This document shows, in pieces, positions 38,549 to 52,980 of a stretch of DNA of 64,000 bases. This DNA comes from Congeria kusceri. Its lineage: Eukaryota > Mollusca > Bivalvia > Myida > Dreissenidae. The translations under genes were made by a program, and so were the position numbers. Position 1 is the first letter of the stretch; each line of letters starts with the position of its first letter. Under the pieces are notes generated by a model that ran no database searches, had not been told where the DNA came from, and worked only from the letters and a program-made list of their open reading frames with translations. The stretch covers positions 42,141,048-42,205,047 of the forward strand of contig CM051034.1 of the NCBI GenBank assembly GCA_027627225.1, read 5' to 3'.

Positions 38549-38955
38549 AATAAGTTTGGAAAGGACTTGTCCATTCGGGCATAAAACAATAAGTTTGGCA
38601 AGGACTTGTCCATTCGGGCATAAACCAATAAGTTTGGCAAGGACTTGTCCATTCGGGCATAAACCAATAAGTTTGGCAAGAACTTGTCCATTCGGGCATT
38701 AACTATGTAATTTTGGAAAGGACTTGTCCATTCGGGCATAAACTATGTAATTTTGGAAAGGACTTGTCCATTCGGGCATAAACTATGTAATTTTGGAAAG
38801 GACTTGTCCATTCGGGCATAAACTATGTAATTTTTGAAAAGTCTTGTCCATTCGGGCATAAACTATGTAATTTTGGAAAAGGACTTGTCCATTCGGGCAT
38901 AAACTATGTAATTTTGGAAAAGGACTTGTCCATTCGGGCATAAACTATGTAATTT
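38549..38955. repeat. Minisatellite, 10 monomers (unit 6)
   Basis: Same contraction as unit 5. A private A-to-T change gives GGGCATTAACTATG at the end of monomer 4, near 38700. Confidence 0.95.
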
Positions 38956-41355
38956 CAACGAATCTACTTTGAACGCGTAATTAAGAAAAAAAAAAGTTTA
39001 GATATTACTTAGTTAGTCAGTTCAAATGACAGTCATCATCTTAACATAGTTATATGGAAAGAAAATAAAAGGAGTGTGATATATTTAGAGCAAACAGTCT
39101 GAAATAAATAATATTTATTGTTGGTGTTTTTTCTTTTATTTTTTTTTCTCTTTATTAATTATTTCATCCCACATGTACTTGCTCTTTCGGACAGACAGGT
39201 CATTGGCTTGCCATGGTCGATTATTACTTATTACGGGCTTTGGACATACGAGTTTTTCGAAGAGTGATCTTAAGATAAACTAGAATGTCGAGGCAGCTAA
39301 TTCCCTCCATGTACTGTGCAACTAATGCGTTATACAGCAAAATGTGGCAATTTGCTCTACCTCCAATAATAATGAAGCCTTCCGAAGTCCAGGATCCAGA
39401 CGGTTATCAGGATCACCACCCAAATCTAATCATTGGCCCGTTTCCATCCTTACCAGAGAAAATTTCATGCAAATTCTTTGTAACATGTTTGCGTTGGTAT
39501 CGAATTTGGTTCAAATACAAACCAAATACCATATACTTTCGCTAAACTGTCAATCTCATTAAAATCATCTCCACTCCAGTCTGTCGCTACTATCTTAGCC
39601 GCTGACTGGATTTGATGACTTCGCATTAGGGGTCACGTTCAGACGACCTTTTACGGAGCCAATCAAAGTGTTGCCTTCAAAATGTTGTGGTATAACTTCC
39701 TATGTAAACCACAAATACTACGCACGAAATTAACGTGAACTTTGGATGTTTACTCGCCTAAGGTACCACTATATCCAGTGTTATCCCCGTGAAAATTAAC
39801 TGTAAATGATTTATTTCCCAGGATAAGTTACAAACGCATCACTTTTCAAACACCGTGGCCAAACTTTGCTGTGCAACAAGCAATTTCATTGGGCGCAGCA
39901 CGGTTGATGTGTTATTTCCTGAAGGTCATTTGAACGTGACCATACGATGTCTTCAGATCCTAACAATGTTAGGAATGAGATTATCTAAACTGTCTACATC
40001 GACAACTATTTTCATATAAAATAAAATTCTGAATATATGTCTGTACAAATGATAGTTGTTTATGCAAATAATATCAGCAAACTACAGTCAACATGCCACT
40101 TAAAGACTAGTATGGCTCGGACATATTAACCTTACACTGACCTTGTGCATGAATTTGCATTGTATTACAAATCCGTCAAGATTAAAATACATTAAAATTA
40201 TTAGTTTCCGTACTGGAATCAAGTTAACTTGATGTAAGTGTATTTTCACCGAAATACAGTTATGGTATCGTAAACAAGTGAAACGCGTGCAGGAAGAAAA
40301 CAGTCTAAATATAGGAAGCAATTCAAACGCGTGAGATATGCTAATAGAGTTAATGAGTGTCAGGTTAATGAGTCCGAGCTTTATATATCGCTGTATCTGC
40401 ATTGACTATGTTTATGTTGCAACGTTGCATCATGCACGCGTTGGCAAGGTGTTGTCAAAGGTGGATTAGAACTTGGGAAGTGACAGTCAGTGCATCAATT
40501 TGAATCTTTATTTTCTATATAGCCACTTTCACGTCGTCTGAACATGCAGCCACGTATATTATATTGTTAATGTATACACTCAAATTTTCCCCTTATTTTA
40601 GTATATGTGCAGTGAAGTATAACTTAGCTGGAGGAAAAAAAATGCATTTACATGTATATAGTTTTGAGATCATGGCATTTATCCACCAAAACGTTAACAA
40701 ATCTTCGGGGAGGTTTTACATTACGGCCTGTTCACAATGCGGAATTATAAATTTCACGTGTATACTGTATACATGTACACTGCGTCATTAATAGGCTTAT
40801 ATGTTTAAAGATGAGCGCTAATTAAATAAAATAATTAAAATACAAATCAGCGTATTTATGTTTAGAGATATAAATGGCAAGTAAGAAACCATGTCCATTA
40901 GCATATGAACATATCATGTAATAATTATATATATGTGACCATATATGGTCTTTAACCCGAATGTATCATTCATTATAACGCACTTTTCTTGCTGTTTTCT
41001 TTAAAATATACTATTAAAACAATATAACTATTGAAATTTATTTGCATCAGTTCTTCAGCGATCTTCTGTTTGTATTGGACTTCAGAGTTATTAGCAAACA
41101 TAAGTCCAGGTATGTGTCAGGTTATAAGTTGAAAAACTTTCGAATATCGTTAAATGCCTAAACAGATTTAATATAAGGACATGATCCTTTTAACTATGCG
41201 CTGTACAGTCTCGATTGAAACAGAAAATCAATCTCAAGCACGTCTAGATTATGATGAAAGGGCAGACACTCCTGCCGTGACAACGATAAATACACGATAT
41301 TTTCCCATGAATGGTGATGCAATAGTTGCTCACACTCGCATGAGTTTAAGGTGTA

Positions 41356-41470
41356 AGCCGCCAACCAATCAGCGTTCGGGACGTGACCGAGGCATCCAAT
41401 CAGCGTCGATTTTGTTGGTATTTCATGGGAACTAACTGAACAGTTCCGATTTGTATTTACTATAGTAAAC
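41356..41470 (+). promoter_or_regulatory. Promoter-like block, copy 6
   Basis: CCAAT boxes at 41365 and 41396. About 70 bp upstream of this block, C is replaced by A (GATAAATACACG), as in copies 7-9. Confidence 0.55.
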
Positions 41471-41776
41471 ATGGCGCGTTACGCTAACTTATTAAGTGTG
41501 CTAACTGTGTTTCTTTATTCTTTATGTAACGCAGACGCTAAGGTGTTTGGTAAATCTTTTGAAGATTTTAGAAATTTTCAAAAGCCTAATATTCAAAGCG
41601 ATACGGATGGGATTATAAGTAGATTAAAGCGAAGCGCTTTGAATAAAACTGAATTGAGTAAAGCAGACCACGCTTTTTCTCATTCACAAAATTTAACCTT
41701 GTCAAGTACAGAGTTTTCTTTAAATGGTGCAAATGACAATGAAGTTTTCGTACATTGGAGTGGTGCCGAACATAAT
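41471..41776 (+). CDS. SorLA-like exon 1, copy 6 (open, N101H)
   Basis: Open frame of 102 codons. A single A-to-C change turns Asn101 into His (GAEHN), next to the splice donor at 41777. This is the last copy in the window with an uninterrupted signal peptide. Confidence 0.7.
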
Positions 41777-42072
41777 GTGAGTATATTTTAACTCTTTGAT
41801 TGTGTTGTGTCATTTTGATTAAATATAAACATTTGTTCAGTCAATTAAATAACTAACATTTTTCCATGTTTACATTTTTTGTGTTACGTCACAACTTGGC
41901 GACTGCTATAATTAATCGGATAAGGCATTATTTATACGGTCGATTTAATTGAGACCTGATTTATGTGGTTCAACTTTAATACGTGTTTCAATATAACTAC
42001 TGGGGTAAAATAATGTATGAAATATATTTAATTGGTGATGACATCCCAAATTGGTAAAATCGGCTGTGGCCC

Positions 42073-42778
42073 TGCTGCTGGTGATGATGATGATGATGGT
42101 AGTGGTGGTGGTATTTCTAATGAAGATAAATATTGGTATTCATAATATGAATACATGGCATTGTTTCTGTTAGTTAATTGATGTGTTAGAAATGCTGTGA
42201 GTTGATGTGGCTATTAAATATTTTATCTGAGTGATGGTGGTTGTAATGTTGTGAAACATTGTTGTTGGTGTTGTTGACTGTAATTGGGAATGTTGCTACT
42301 GAAGATGAAAGTGATGTTGTTGCTAGCAGTTTTAAATGTTGTTAATTGCGAGGGAACTGGTTTTTAAGGTGGTGGTAGTGGTTTATATGTTCCTGCTGCT
42401 ACTGAAGATTTTGTTGTTGTTGCAAATGATGGTGGTATTGGTTTTAGGTTTGGCTTTTATTTTATTTTATGTTTGAGGTAATAATGTACACACTGTACTC
42501 ATTATGATAATGATGGTTTTGGAATATGTGCTAGTAAGGTATGTTGCTCATGATGATGAAAGTGGTGGTGGTAATGGAAGTTAGATATTTCTGTTTGTTG
42601 TTGTTCACATGATAATTATGATGTTGAGGTGTGTGTTTGTACTGGCAGGTAATACTGTTGAGAATTATGATGGCGGTGATGATGATGGTGATAATGATGA
42701 TGATGATAATGAAGATGATGCTGCTGGTGATGTCAGTGATGATGATGGTGGTGGTGGTGATGATGATGATGATGGTGA
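42073..42778 (+). repeat. G/T-rich cryptic simple repeat (unit 6)
   Basis: Same as the unit 1 copy by eye. Confidence 0.85.
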
Positions 42779-42943
42779 TTTAGCTTGTTGACCCTAGTAT
42801 TGTTAGACATATTATGTCTGAAATTTGATTTATCATCTGCAAATTGGTTAACCGACGTACAGGAGGTGTGTTGTATTTCACAAACAAAATAACACCACGG
42901 ATGCTATAAATCGCAGCACATAGTACGATGCAATAAAGCAAAC

Positions 42944-43249
42944 GTACGGCGGCATAGAGTGGACATGATAAATATTTTATTTAACACGTGCGCACGTGAT
43001 GCTTAAACGTGTTAACTATCACGTGCGCACGTGTTAACTATCACGTGCGCACGTGTTAGCTACCACGTGCGCACGTGTTAGTCATCACGTGCGCACGTGT
43101 TAACTATCACGTGCGCACGTGTTAACTTTCACATGCGCACGTGATGATAAACACGTGCGCACGTGGTAGCTAACACGTGCGCACGTGAAAACATCACGTG
43201 TGCACGTGTTAAATAAAATATTTATCATGTCCCTTCTATGCCGCCGTAC
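42944..43249. mobile_element. Foldback MITE-like element (unit 6)
   Basis: Identical by eye to the unit 1 copy. Confidence 0.8.
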
Positions 43250-44015
43250 AAACAACACGAATGCGTACATCGATATAGTTTCTTCATTATCCCGTATTTA
43301 CTTGAACAAGGCTTAATTAACTGGCTTATTAGGCGTTAAAAAAATGTTGTTTGTTTCCGCTTACCCGAGCCCCTCGTAATTTTTTCCGCCGACCCTAGAA
43401 CTTTGTTTGCCTCTCGATCATTTTCTGATTTCGGGTCAAAAGTGCAGTTTTCGCGTATATGCGGCTTTTTGGCAATTCATATTTTGAAAAAGTAAATTTC
43501 AAATTCATATTGTAAAATGAATATGACCTTATTTTTAGCTAAGGTACAGTTTCTTTGATGGGAGGCGTTTAAACATTGTCAATGCAGTCTAATATACCTA
43601 AACTGTGTGGTGAATATGCCGCTTAGGAAAAAGTTAAAGAAAAACTAGAAATGTGTCCACTGCAGACATGGATGCCCCCACCTATGCAGCCATTTCTACA
43701 TGGCGCCACTTTGTCTGTATGCATACAAATTATTTGCAAAAGGATAATTGTCCTTTAATATTGTACTTTCTGCTAATGTATTCTCTTCTTCTGCGAAGTA
43801 AGTTGAGGTATCACAAAATAGTTTTAGTCCTTGACAAAAAAATGAATAAAGGGTAGTAATTAAAACTGTTGGGCAATTATGAGTTATGGTTCTTGTATGC
43901 TTTACTTACTCTTGCTATCTTAAATCATTTTGTGCAGAATCAACAAAATGTATTTTATCATTTTTTAATTATTCTTTGCAAACTCGTTACTAAAGAAAGT
44001 AATTCACTAACTTCA

Positions 44016-45545
44016 CAAGTCAGGTTCTTGCATGCGACACACCATCTGGTGATGGTGATCATTTCTGCAAATTTATCTGAAAATCCCTGCATGCATGAAC
44101 ATATTATGCTCTGGACAATTATTTGACCTTTGACCTTGATTAGTGACCTTGACCTTTTAGCTACAGACCTGTTTCTTAAACGCCACATGCCGTCTCATAA
44201 TGCTTAGCACTTCTGCCAAGTTATTTGAAAATTCTTCCACGCCGGAAAAAATTATACTTCGGACAAAGTCAATGGCTTAAACTCTTATATTTTACCTTTG
44301 AACTTTAATTGTGACCTTGACTTTATAGCAAAGGACCTGGTTGTTGCACGCCGTCTCATAATGCTTATCACTTCTGTCAAGTAATTTGAAAATTATTCCA
44401 TGCCGGACAAATGTATGCTCTGGACAGAGTCTATGGAATTAATTCTTTTATTTGACCTTTGATCTTTAAGTGTAACCTTGACATTGGACCTAGTTCTTAT
44501 GTGCGACACACCGTCTTATAATGATTATCACTTCTGCCAAGTTATTTGAAAATCCTTCGATGCTGGACGAAGTTATTGCCTTGCCAAAATCTTAACATAT
44601 ATACATATACTTGACATTTGACCTTTAAGTGTGACATTGACCTTGGACCAAGGCACCTGGTTCTTTCACGCGAGACACCGCCGCGTAATGCTTATCACTT
44701 GTGCCAAGGTATTTGAAAATCCTTCCCTGCTGAACAACATTTTCCTCCGGGCAGGGTCTATGGCTTAAATTCTTATAGATGACCTTTGACCTTTAAGTGT
44801 GACCCTGACCTTGGACCTAGGGACTTGATTCTTGCGCACGACACACCGTCTCACTACGTGTAGCACTTCTGCCAAGTTATTTGAAAATCTTTTCCCCCAG
44901 GAACAAATTATGATCCGGAATGTGTTTATGGCTTCAATTCTTAACTGAGACATTTGACCTTTAAGTGTACCTTGTCCTTGAACCAAGGAACCTGGTTCTG
45001 GCGCTCGACACACCGTCTCACCATGCTTAGCACTTCTGCCAAGTTATTTGAAAATCCTTCCCTGCTGGACAATATATTGCTCCGGCGAGTATCTATGGCT
45101 TAACTTCTTATATTTGACCTTTGACCTTTAAGTGTGACCTTGACCTTGGACCTAGGGACCTGATTCTGGGGCACGACACACCATCTCACCACGCGTATCA
45201 CTTCTGCCAAGCCATTTGAAAATCCTTCCCCGCAAAGTTATGCTCCGGACAGTGTATATGGTTTAAATACTTATATTTTACATTTGACCTTTAGATGTGA
45301 CCTTGGCCTTGAAGATAGTTACCTGGTTATTGAAATTCCTCCCATGCTGGACAAAATTATGCTCCCGTCTGGGTCCATCGCTTAAATTATTATATTTGAC
45401 CTTAGAACTTTAAGTGTGACCTTGACCTTGGACCTAGAGACCTGGTTCTTGCGCGCGACACACCGTCTCATTATGCATAACATTTCTGCCAAGATATTTG
45501 AAAATCCTCCAATCTGGCCAAAGTCATTGTTCGGACAAGAATCAG
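44016..45545. repeat. TGACCT-rich satellite block, units 6/7
   Basis: Same monomer order and length as the block at 29248-30777. Confidence 0.9.
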
Positions 45546-45942
45546 AACATAGGTATATACGTAACATATATACACGCGTACACACGTACATACGTACGTA
45601 CCCACGGACAGGGTAAACACTTTATGCCCACCATCATTACCTCCCCCACTAGATTTTTTGGAGAAGTAAGCGGAAACCAACACTTATGTTTTTATTTGGC
45701 CTTAGATCAAGTTTATAGGAAGAGAAATTGTTCTTTATAAAACTATGAACTCCATGTATATATGTCAAAATAAATACCCATTTACACATTTTTACTTTGT
45801 TTGTAAAGATTAACGTTATTATGTACCACTGGTAATATGACATTCATTACCTAGTTAATGGTTTATAGATTTGCGCATGCAGACAATTAACAACCTTTAC
45901 AACTACTACTCGGAATCGGATGCGGATCTTAACAGTCTTCAC

Positions 45943-46390
45943 AATAAGTTTGGAAAGGACTTGTCCATTCGGGCATAAAACAATAAGTTTGGCAAGGACT
46001 TGTCCATTCGGGCATAAACCAATAAGTTTGGCAAGGACTTGTCCATTCGGGCATAAACCAATAAGTTTGGCAAGAACTTGTCCATTCGGGCATAAACTAT
46101 GTAATTTTTGAAAGGACTTGTCCATTCGGGCATAAACTATGTAATTTTGGAAAGGACTTGTCCATTCGGGCATAAACTATGTAATTTTGGAAAGGACTTG
46201 TCCATTCGGGCATAAACTATGTAATTTTTGAAAAGTCTTGTCCATTCGGGCATAAACTATGTAATTTTGGAAAAGGACTTGTCCATTCGGGCATAAACTA
46301 TGTAATTTTGGAAAAGGACTTGTCCATTCGGGCATAAACTATGTAATTTTGGAAAAGGACTTGTCCATTCGGGCATAAACTATGTAATTT
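45943..46390. repeat. Minisatellite, 11 monomers (unit 7)
   Basis: The linker after monomer 4 reads TTTTTGAAAGG instead of TTTTGGAAAGG, shared with unit 9. Confidence 0.95.
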
Positions 46391-48790
46391 CAACGAATCT
46401 ACTTTGAACGCGTAATTAAGAAAAAAAAAAGTTTAGATATTACTTAGTTAGTCAGTTCAAATGACAGTCATCATCTTAACATAGTTATATGGAAAGAAAA
46501 TAAAAGGAGTGTGATATATTTAGAGCAAACAGTCTGAAATAAATAATATTTATTGTTGGTGTTTTTTCTTTTATTTTTTTTTCTCTTTATTAATTATTTC
46601 ATCCCACATGTACTTGCTCTTTCGGACAGACAGGTCATTGGCTTGCCATGGTCGATTATTACTTATTACGGGCTTTGGACATACGAGTTTTTCGAAGAGT
46701 GATCTTAAGATAAACTAGAATGTCGAGGCAGCTAATTCCCTCCATGTACTGTGCAACTAATGCGTTATACAGCAAAATGTGGCAATTTGCTCTACCTCCA
46801 ATAATAATGAAGCCTTCCGAAGTCCAGGATCCAGACGGTTATCAGGATCACCACCCAAATCTAATCATTGGCCCGTTTCCATCCTTACCAGAGAAAATTT
46901 CATGCAAATTCTTTGTAACATGTTTGCGTTGGTATCGAATTTGGTTCAAATACAAACCAAATACCATATACTTTCGCTAAACTGTCAATCTCATTAAAAT
47001 CATCTCCACTCCAGTCTGTCGCTACTATCTTAGCCGCTGACTGGATTTGATGACTTCGCATTAGGGGTCACGTTCAGACGACCTTTTACGGAGCCAATCA
47101 AAGTGTTGCCTTCAAAATGTTGTGGTATAACTTCCTATGTAAACCACAAATACTACGCACGAAATTAACGTGAACTTTGGATGTTTACTCGCCTAAGGTA
47201 CCACTATATCCAGTGTTATCCCCGTGAAAATTAACTGTAAATGATTTATTTCCCAGGATAAGTTACAAACGCATCACTTTTCAAACACCGTGGCCAAACT
47301 TTGCTGTGCAACAAGCAATTTCATTGGGCGCAGCACAGTTGATGTGTTATTTCCTGAAGGTCATTTGAACGTGACCATACGATGTCTTCAGATCCTAACA
47401 ATGTTAGGAATGAGATTATCTAAACTGTCTACATCGACAACTATTTTCATATAAAATAAAATTCTGAATATATGTCTGTACAAATGATAGTTGTTTATGC
47501 AAATAATATCAGCAAACTACAGTCAACATGCCACTTAAAGACTAGTATGGCTCGGACATATTAACCTTACACTGACCTTGTGCATGAATTTGCATTGTAT
47601 TACAAATCCGTCAAGATTAAAATACATTAAAATTATTAGTTTCCGTACTGGAATCAAGTTAACTTGATGTAAGTGTATTTTCACCGAAATACAGTTATGG
47701 TATTGTAAACAAGTGAAACGCGTGCAGGAAGAAAACAGTCTAAATATAGGAAGCAATTCAAACGCGTGAGATATGCTAATAGAGTTAATGAGTGTCAGGT
47801 TAATGAGTCCGAGCTTTATATATCGCTGTATCTGCATTGACTATGTTTATGTTGCAACGTTGCATCATGCACGCGTTGGCAAGGTGTTGTCAAAGGTGGA
47901 TTAGAACTTGGGAAGTGACAGTCAGTGCATCAATTTGAATCTTTATTTTCTATATAGCCACTTTCACGTCGTCTGAACATGCAGCCACGTATATTATATT
48001 GTTAATGTATACACTCAAATTTTCCCCTTATTTTAGTATATGTGCAGTGAAGTATAACTTAGCTGGAGGAAAAAAAATGCATTTACATGTATATAGTTTT
48101 GAGATCATGGCATTTATCCACCAAAACGTTAACAAATCTTCGGGGAGGTTTTACATTACGGCCTGTTCACAATGCGGAATTATAAATTTCACGTGTATAC
48201 TGTATACATGTACACTGCGTCATTAATAGGCTTATATGTTTAAAGATGAGCGCTAATTAAATAAAATAATTAAAATACAAATCAGCGTATTTATGTTTAG
48301 AGATATAAATGGCAAGTAAGAAACCATGTCCATTAGCATATGAACATATCATGTAATAATTATATATATGTGACCATATATGGTCTTTAACCCGAATGTA
48401 TCATTCATTATAACGCACTTTTCTTGCTGTTTTCTTTAAAATATACTATTAAAACAATATAACTATTGAAATTTATTTGCATCAGTTCTTCAGCGATCTT
48501 CTGTTTGTATTGGACTTCAGAGTTATTAGCAAACATAAGTCCAGGTATGTGTCAGGTTATAAGTTGAAAAACTTTCGAATATCGTTAAATGCCTAAACAG
48601 ATTTAATATAAGGACATGATCCTTTTAACTATGCGCTGTACAGTCTCGATTGAAACAGAAAATCAATCTCAAGCACGTCTAGATTATGATGAAAGGGCAG
48701 ACACTCCTGCCGTGACAACGATAAATACACGATATTTTCCCATGAATGGTGATGCAATAGTTGCTCACACTCGCATGAGTTTAAGGTGTA

Positions 48791-48905
48791 AGCCGCCAAC
48801 CAATCAGCGTTCGGGACGTGACCGAGGCATCCAATCAGCGTCGATTTTGTTGGTATTTCATGGGAACTAACTGAACAGTTCCGATTTGTATTTACTATAG
48901 TAAAC
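48791..48905 (+). promoter_or_regulatory. Promoter-like block, copy 7
   Basis: CCAAT boxes at 48800 and 48831. The block is intact although the exon behind it is broken. Confidence 0.5.
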
Positions 48906-49211
48906 ATGGCGCGTTACGCTAACTTATTAAGTGTGCTAATTGTGTTTCTTTATTCTTAATGTAACGCAGACGCTAAGGTGTTTGGTAAATCTTTTGAAGA
49001 TTTTAGAAATTTTCAAAAGCCTAATATTCAAAGCGATACGGATGGGATTATAAGTAGATTAAAGCGAAGCGCTTTGAATAAAACTGAATTGAGTAAAGCA
49101 GACCACGCTTTTTCTCATTCACAAAATTTAACCTTGTCAAGTACAGAGTTTTCTTTAAATGGTGCAAATGACAATGAAGTTTTCGTACATTGGAGTGGTG
49201 CCGAACATAAT
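48906..49211 (+). pseudogene. SorLA-like exon 1, copy 7 (nonsense codon)
   Basis: A T-to-A change makes codon 18 (48957-48959) a TAA stop inside the signal peptide, and codon 12 changes Thr to Ile. The rest of the frame and the donor at 49212 are intact, and His101 is shared with copy 6. There is no other in-frame ATG in the exon; a frame beginning at a GTG near 48978 is not a credible start. This copy cannot supply the receptor's secretory start as written. Confidence 0.75.
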
Positions 49212-49507
49212 GTGAGTATATTTTAACTCTTTGATTGTGTTGTGTCATTTTGATTAAATATAAACATTTGTTCAGTCAATTAAATAACTAACATTTTTCC
49301 ATGTTTACATTTTTTGTGTTACGTCACAACTTGGCGACTGCTATAATTAATCGGATAAGGCATTATTTATACGGTCGATTTAATTGAGACCTGATTTATG
49401 TGGTTCAACTTTAATACGTGTTTCAATATAACTACTGGGGTAAAATAATGTATGAAATATATTTAATTGGTGATGACATCCCAAATTGGTAAAATCGGCT
49501 GTGGCCC

Positions 49508-50213
49508 TGCTGCTGGTGATGATGATGATGATGGTAGTGGTGGTGGTATTTCTAATGAAGATAAATATTGGTATTCATAATATGAATACATGGCATTGTT
49601 TCTGTTAGTTAATTGATGTGTTAGAAATGCTGTGAGTTGATGTGGCTATTAAATATTTTATCTGAGTGATGGTGGTTGTAATGTTGTGTAACATTGTTGT
49701 TGGTGTTGTTGACTGTAATTGGGAATGTTGCTACTGAAGATGAAAGTGATGTTGTTGCTAGCAGTTTTAAATGTTGTTAATTGCGAGGGAACTGGTTTTT
49801 AAGGTGGTGGTAGTGGTTTATATGTTCCTGCTGCTACTGAAGATTTTGTTGTTGTTGCAAATGATGGTGGTATTGGTTTTAGGTTTGGCTTTTATTTTAT
49901 TTTATGTTTGAGGTAATAATGTACACACTGTACTCATTATGATAATGATGGTTTTGGAATATGTGCTAGTAAGGTATGTTGCTCATGATGATGAAAGTGG
50001 TGGTGGTAATGGAAGTTAGATATTTCTGTTTGTTGTTGTTCACATGATAATTATGATGTTGAGGTGTGTGTTTGTACTGGCAGGTAATACTGTTGAGAAT
50101 TATGATGGCGGTGATGATGATGGTGATAATGATGATGATGATAATGAAGATGATGCTGTTGGTGATGTCAGTTATGATGATGGTGGTGGTGGTGATGATG
50201 ATGATGATGGTGA
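49508..50213 (+). repeat. G/T-rich cryptic simple repeat (unit 7)
   Basis: Has GATGCTGTTGG instead of GATGCTGCTGG and GTCAGTTATGATG instead of GTCAGTGATGATG. The second change is shared with unit 8. Confidence 0.85.
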
Positions 50214-50378
50214 TTTAGCTTGTTGACCCTAGTATTGTTAGACATGTTATGTCTGAAATTTGATTTATCATCTGCAAATTGGTTAACCGACGTACAGGAG
50301 GTGTGTTGTATTTCACAAACAAAATAACACCACGGATGCTATAAATCGCAGCACATAGTACGATGCAATAAAGCAAAC

Positions 50379-50684
50379 GTACGGCGGCATAGAGTGGACA
50401 TGATAAATATTTTATTTAACACGTGCGCACGTGATGCTTAAACGTGTTAACTATCACGTGCGCACGTGTTAACTATCACGTGCGCACGTGTTAGCTACCA
50501 CGTGCGCACGTGTTAGTCATCACGTGCGCACGTGTTAACTATCACGTGCGCACGTGTTAACTTTCACATGCGCACGTGATGATAAACACGTGCGCACGTG
50601 GTAGCTAACACGTGCGCACGTGAAAACATCACGTGCGCACGTGTTAAATAAAATATTTATCATGTCCCTTCTATGCCGCCGTAC
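50379..50684. mobile_element. Foldback MITE-like element (unit 7)
   Basis: The last palindrome is the perfect CACGTGCGCACGTG instead of CACGTGTGCACGTG. Either this is the older state or the palindrome was homogenised. Confidence 0.8.
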
Positions 50685-51450
50685 AAACAACACGAATGCG
50701 TACATCGATATAGTTTCTTCATTATCCCGTATTTACTTGAACAAGGCTTAATTAACTGGCTTATTAGGCGTTAAAAAAAAGTTGTTTGCTTCCGCTTACC
50801 CGAGCCCCTCGTAAATTTTTCCGCCGACCCTAGAACTTTGTTTGCCTCTCGATCATTTTCTGATTTCGGGTCAAAAGTGCAGTTTTCGCGTATATGCGGC
50901 TTTTTGGTAATTCATATTTTGAAAAAGTAAATTTCAAATTCATATTGTAAAATGAATATGACCTTATTTTTAGCTAAGGTACAGTTTCTTTGATGGGAGG
51001 CGTTTAAACATTGTCAATGCAGTCTAATATACCTAAACTGTGTGGTGAATATGCCGCTTAGGAAAAAGTTAAAGAAAAACTAGAAATGTGTCCACTGCAG
51101 ACATGGATGCCCCCACCTATGCAGCCATTTCTACATGGCGCCACTTTGTCTGTATGCATACAAATTATTTGCAAAAGGATAATTGTCCTTTAATATTGTA
51201 CTTTCTGCTAATGTATTCTCTTCTTCTGCGAAGTAAGTTGAGGTATCACAAAATAGTTTTAGTCCTTGACAAAAAAATGAATAAAGGGTAGTAATTAAAA
51301 CTGTTGGGCAATTATGAGTTATGGTTCTTGTATGCTTTACTTACTCTTGCTATCTTAAATCATTTTGTGCAGAATCAACAAAATGTATTTTATCATTTTT
51401 TAATTATTCTTTGCAAACTCGTTACTAAAGAAAGTAATTCACTAACTTCA

Positions 51451-52980
51451 CAAGTCAGGTTCTTGCATGCGACACACCATCTGGTGATGGTGATCATTTC
51501 TGCAAATTTATCTGAAAATCCCTGCATGCATGAACATATTATGCTCTGGACAATTATTTGACCTTTGACCTTGATTAGTGACCTTGACCTTTTAGCTACA
51601 GACCTGTTTCTTAAACGCCACATGCCGTCTCATAATGCTTAGCACTTCTGCCAAGTTATTTGAAAATTCTTCCACGCCGGAAAAAATTATACTTCGGACA
51701 AAGTCAATGGCTTAAACTCTTATATTTTACCTTTGAACTTTAATTGTGACCTTGACTTTATAGCAAAGGACCTGGTTGTTGCACGCCGTCTCATAATGCT
51801 TATCACTTCTGTCAAGTAATTTGAAAATTATTCCATGCCGGACAAATGTATGCTCTGGACAGAGTCTATGGAATTAATTCTTTTATTTGACCTTTGATCT
51901 TTAAGTGTAACCTTGACATTGGACCTAGTTCTTATGTGCGACACACCGTCTTATAATGATTATCACTTCTGCCAAGTTATTTGAAAATCCTTCGATGCTG
52001 GACGAAGTTATTGCCTTGCCAAAATCTTAACATATATACATATACTTGACATTTGACCTTTAAGTGTGACATTGACCTTGGACCAAGGCACCTGGTTCTT
52101 TCACGCGAGACACCGCCGCGTAATGCTTATCACTTGTGCCAAGGTATTTGAAAATCCTTCCCTGCTGAACAACATTTTCCTCCGGGCAGGGTCTATGGCT
52201 TAAATTCTTATAGATGACCTTTGACCTTTAAGTGTGACCCTGACCTTGGACCTAGGGACTTGATTCTTGCGCACGACACACCGTCTCACTACGTGTAGCA
52301 CTTCTGCCAAGTTATTTGAAAATCTTTTCCCCCAGGAACAAATTATGATCCGGAATGTGTTTATGGCTTCAATTCTTAACTGAGACATTTGACCTTTAAG
52401 TGTACCTTGTCCTTGAACCAAGGAACCTGGTTCTGGCGCTCGACACACCGTCTCACCATGCTTAGCACTTCTGCCAAGTTATTTGAAAATCCTTCCCTGC
52501 TGGACAATATATTGCTCCGGCGAGTATCTATGGCTTAACTTCTTATATTTGACCTTTGACCTTTAAGTGTGACCTTGACCTTGGACCTAGGGACCTGATT
52601 CTGGGGCACGACACACCATCTCACCACGCGTATCACTTCTGCCAAGCCATTTGAAAATCCTTCCCCGCAAAGTTATGCTCCGGACAGTGTATATGGTTTA
52701 AATACTTATATTTGACATTTGACCTTTAGATGTGACCTTGGCCTTGAAGATAGTTACCTGGTTATTGAAATTCCTCCCATGCTGGACAAAATTATGCTCC
52801 CGTCTGGGTCCATCGCTTAAATTATTATATTTGACCTTAGAACTTTAAGTGTGACCTTGACCTTGGACCTAGAGACCTGGTTCTTGCGCGCGACACACCG
52901 TCTCATTATGCATAACATTTCTGCCAAGATATTTGAAAATCCTCCAATCTGGCCAAAGTCATTGTTCGGACAAGAATCAG
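51451..52980. repeat. TGACCT-rich satellite block, units 7/8
   Basis: Same monomer order. A T-to-G change near 52714 makes TATTTGACATTTG, shared only with the block at 58891-60420. Confidence 0.9.

Larger units (their letters stand above)
37169..44562. repeat. 7.4-kb tandem unit 6
   Basis: 7394 bp with 10 minisatellite monomers, like unit 5. It is the first unit with A instead of C in the GATAAATACACG motif upstream of the promoter, shared with units 7-9. It is also the first with the Asn101-to-His change in exon 1, shared with unit 7. Confidence 0.97.
44563..51997. repeat. 7.4-kb tandem unit 7
   Basis: 7435 bp with 11 minisatellite monomers. It is the first unit with the nonsense codon in exon 1. 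It shares with unit 8 several changes: A in CGCAGCACAGTTG, a TATG variant in the G/T-rich block, a restored last palindrome in the foldback element, and TTTGCTTCCG downstream of it. Confidence 0.97.

Noticed and set aside
48978..49226. Frame starting at GTG in exon 1 copies 7 and 8 as an alternative protein
   Set aside because: GTG is not a credible start in an animal gene. The exon has no in-frame ATG after codon 1, and the frame runs past the splice donor.
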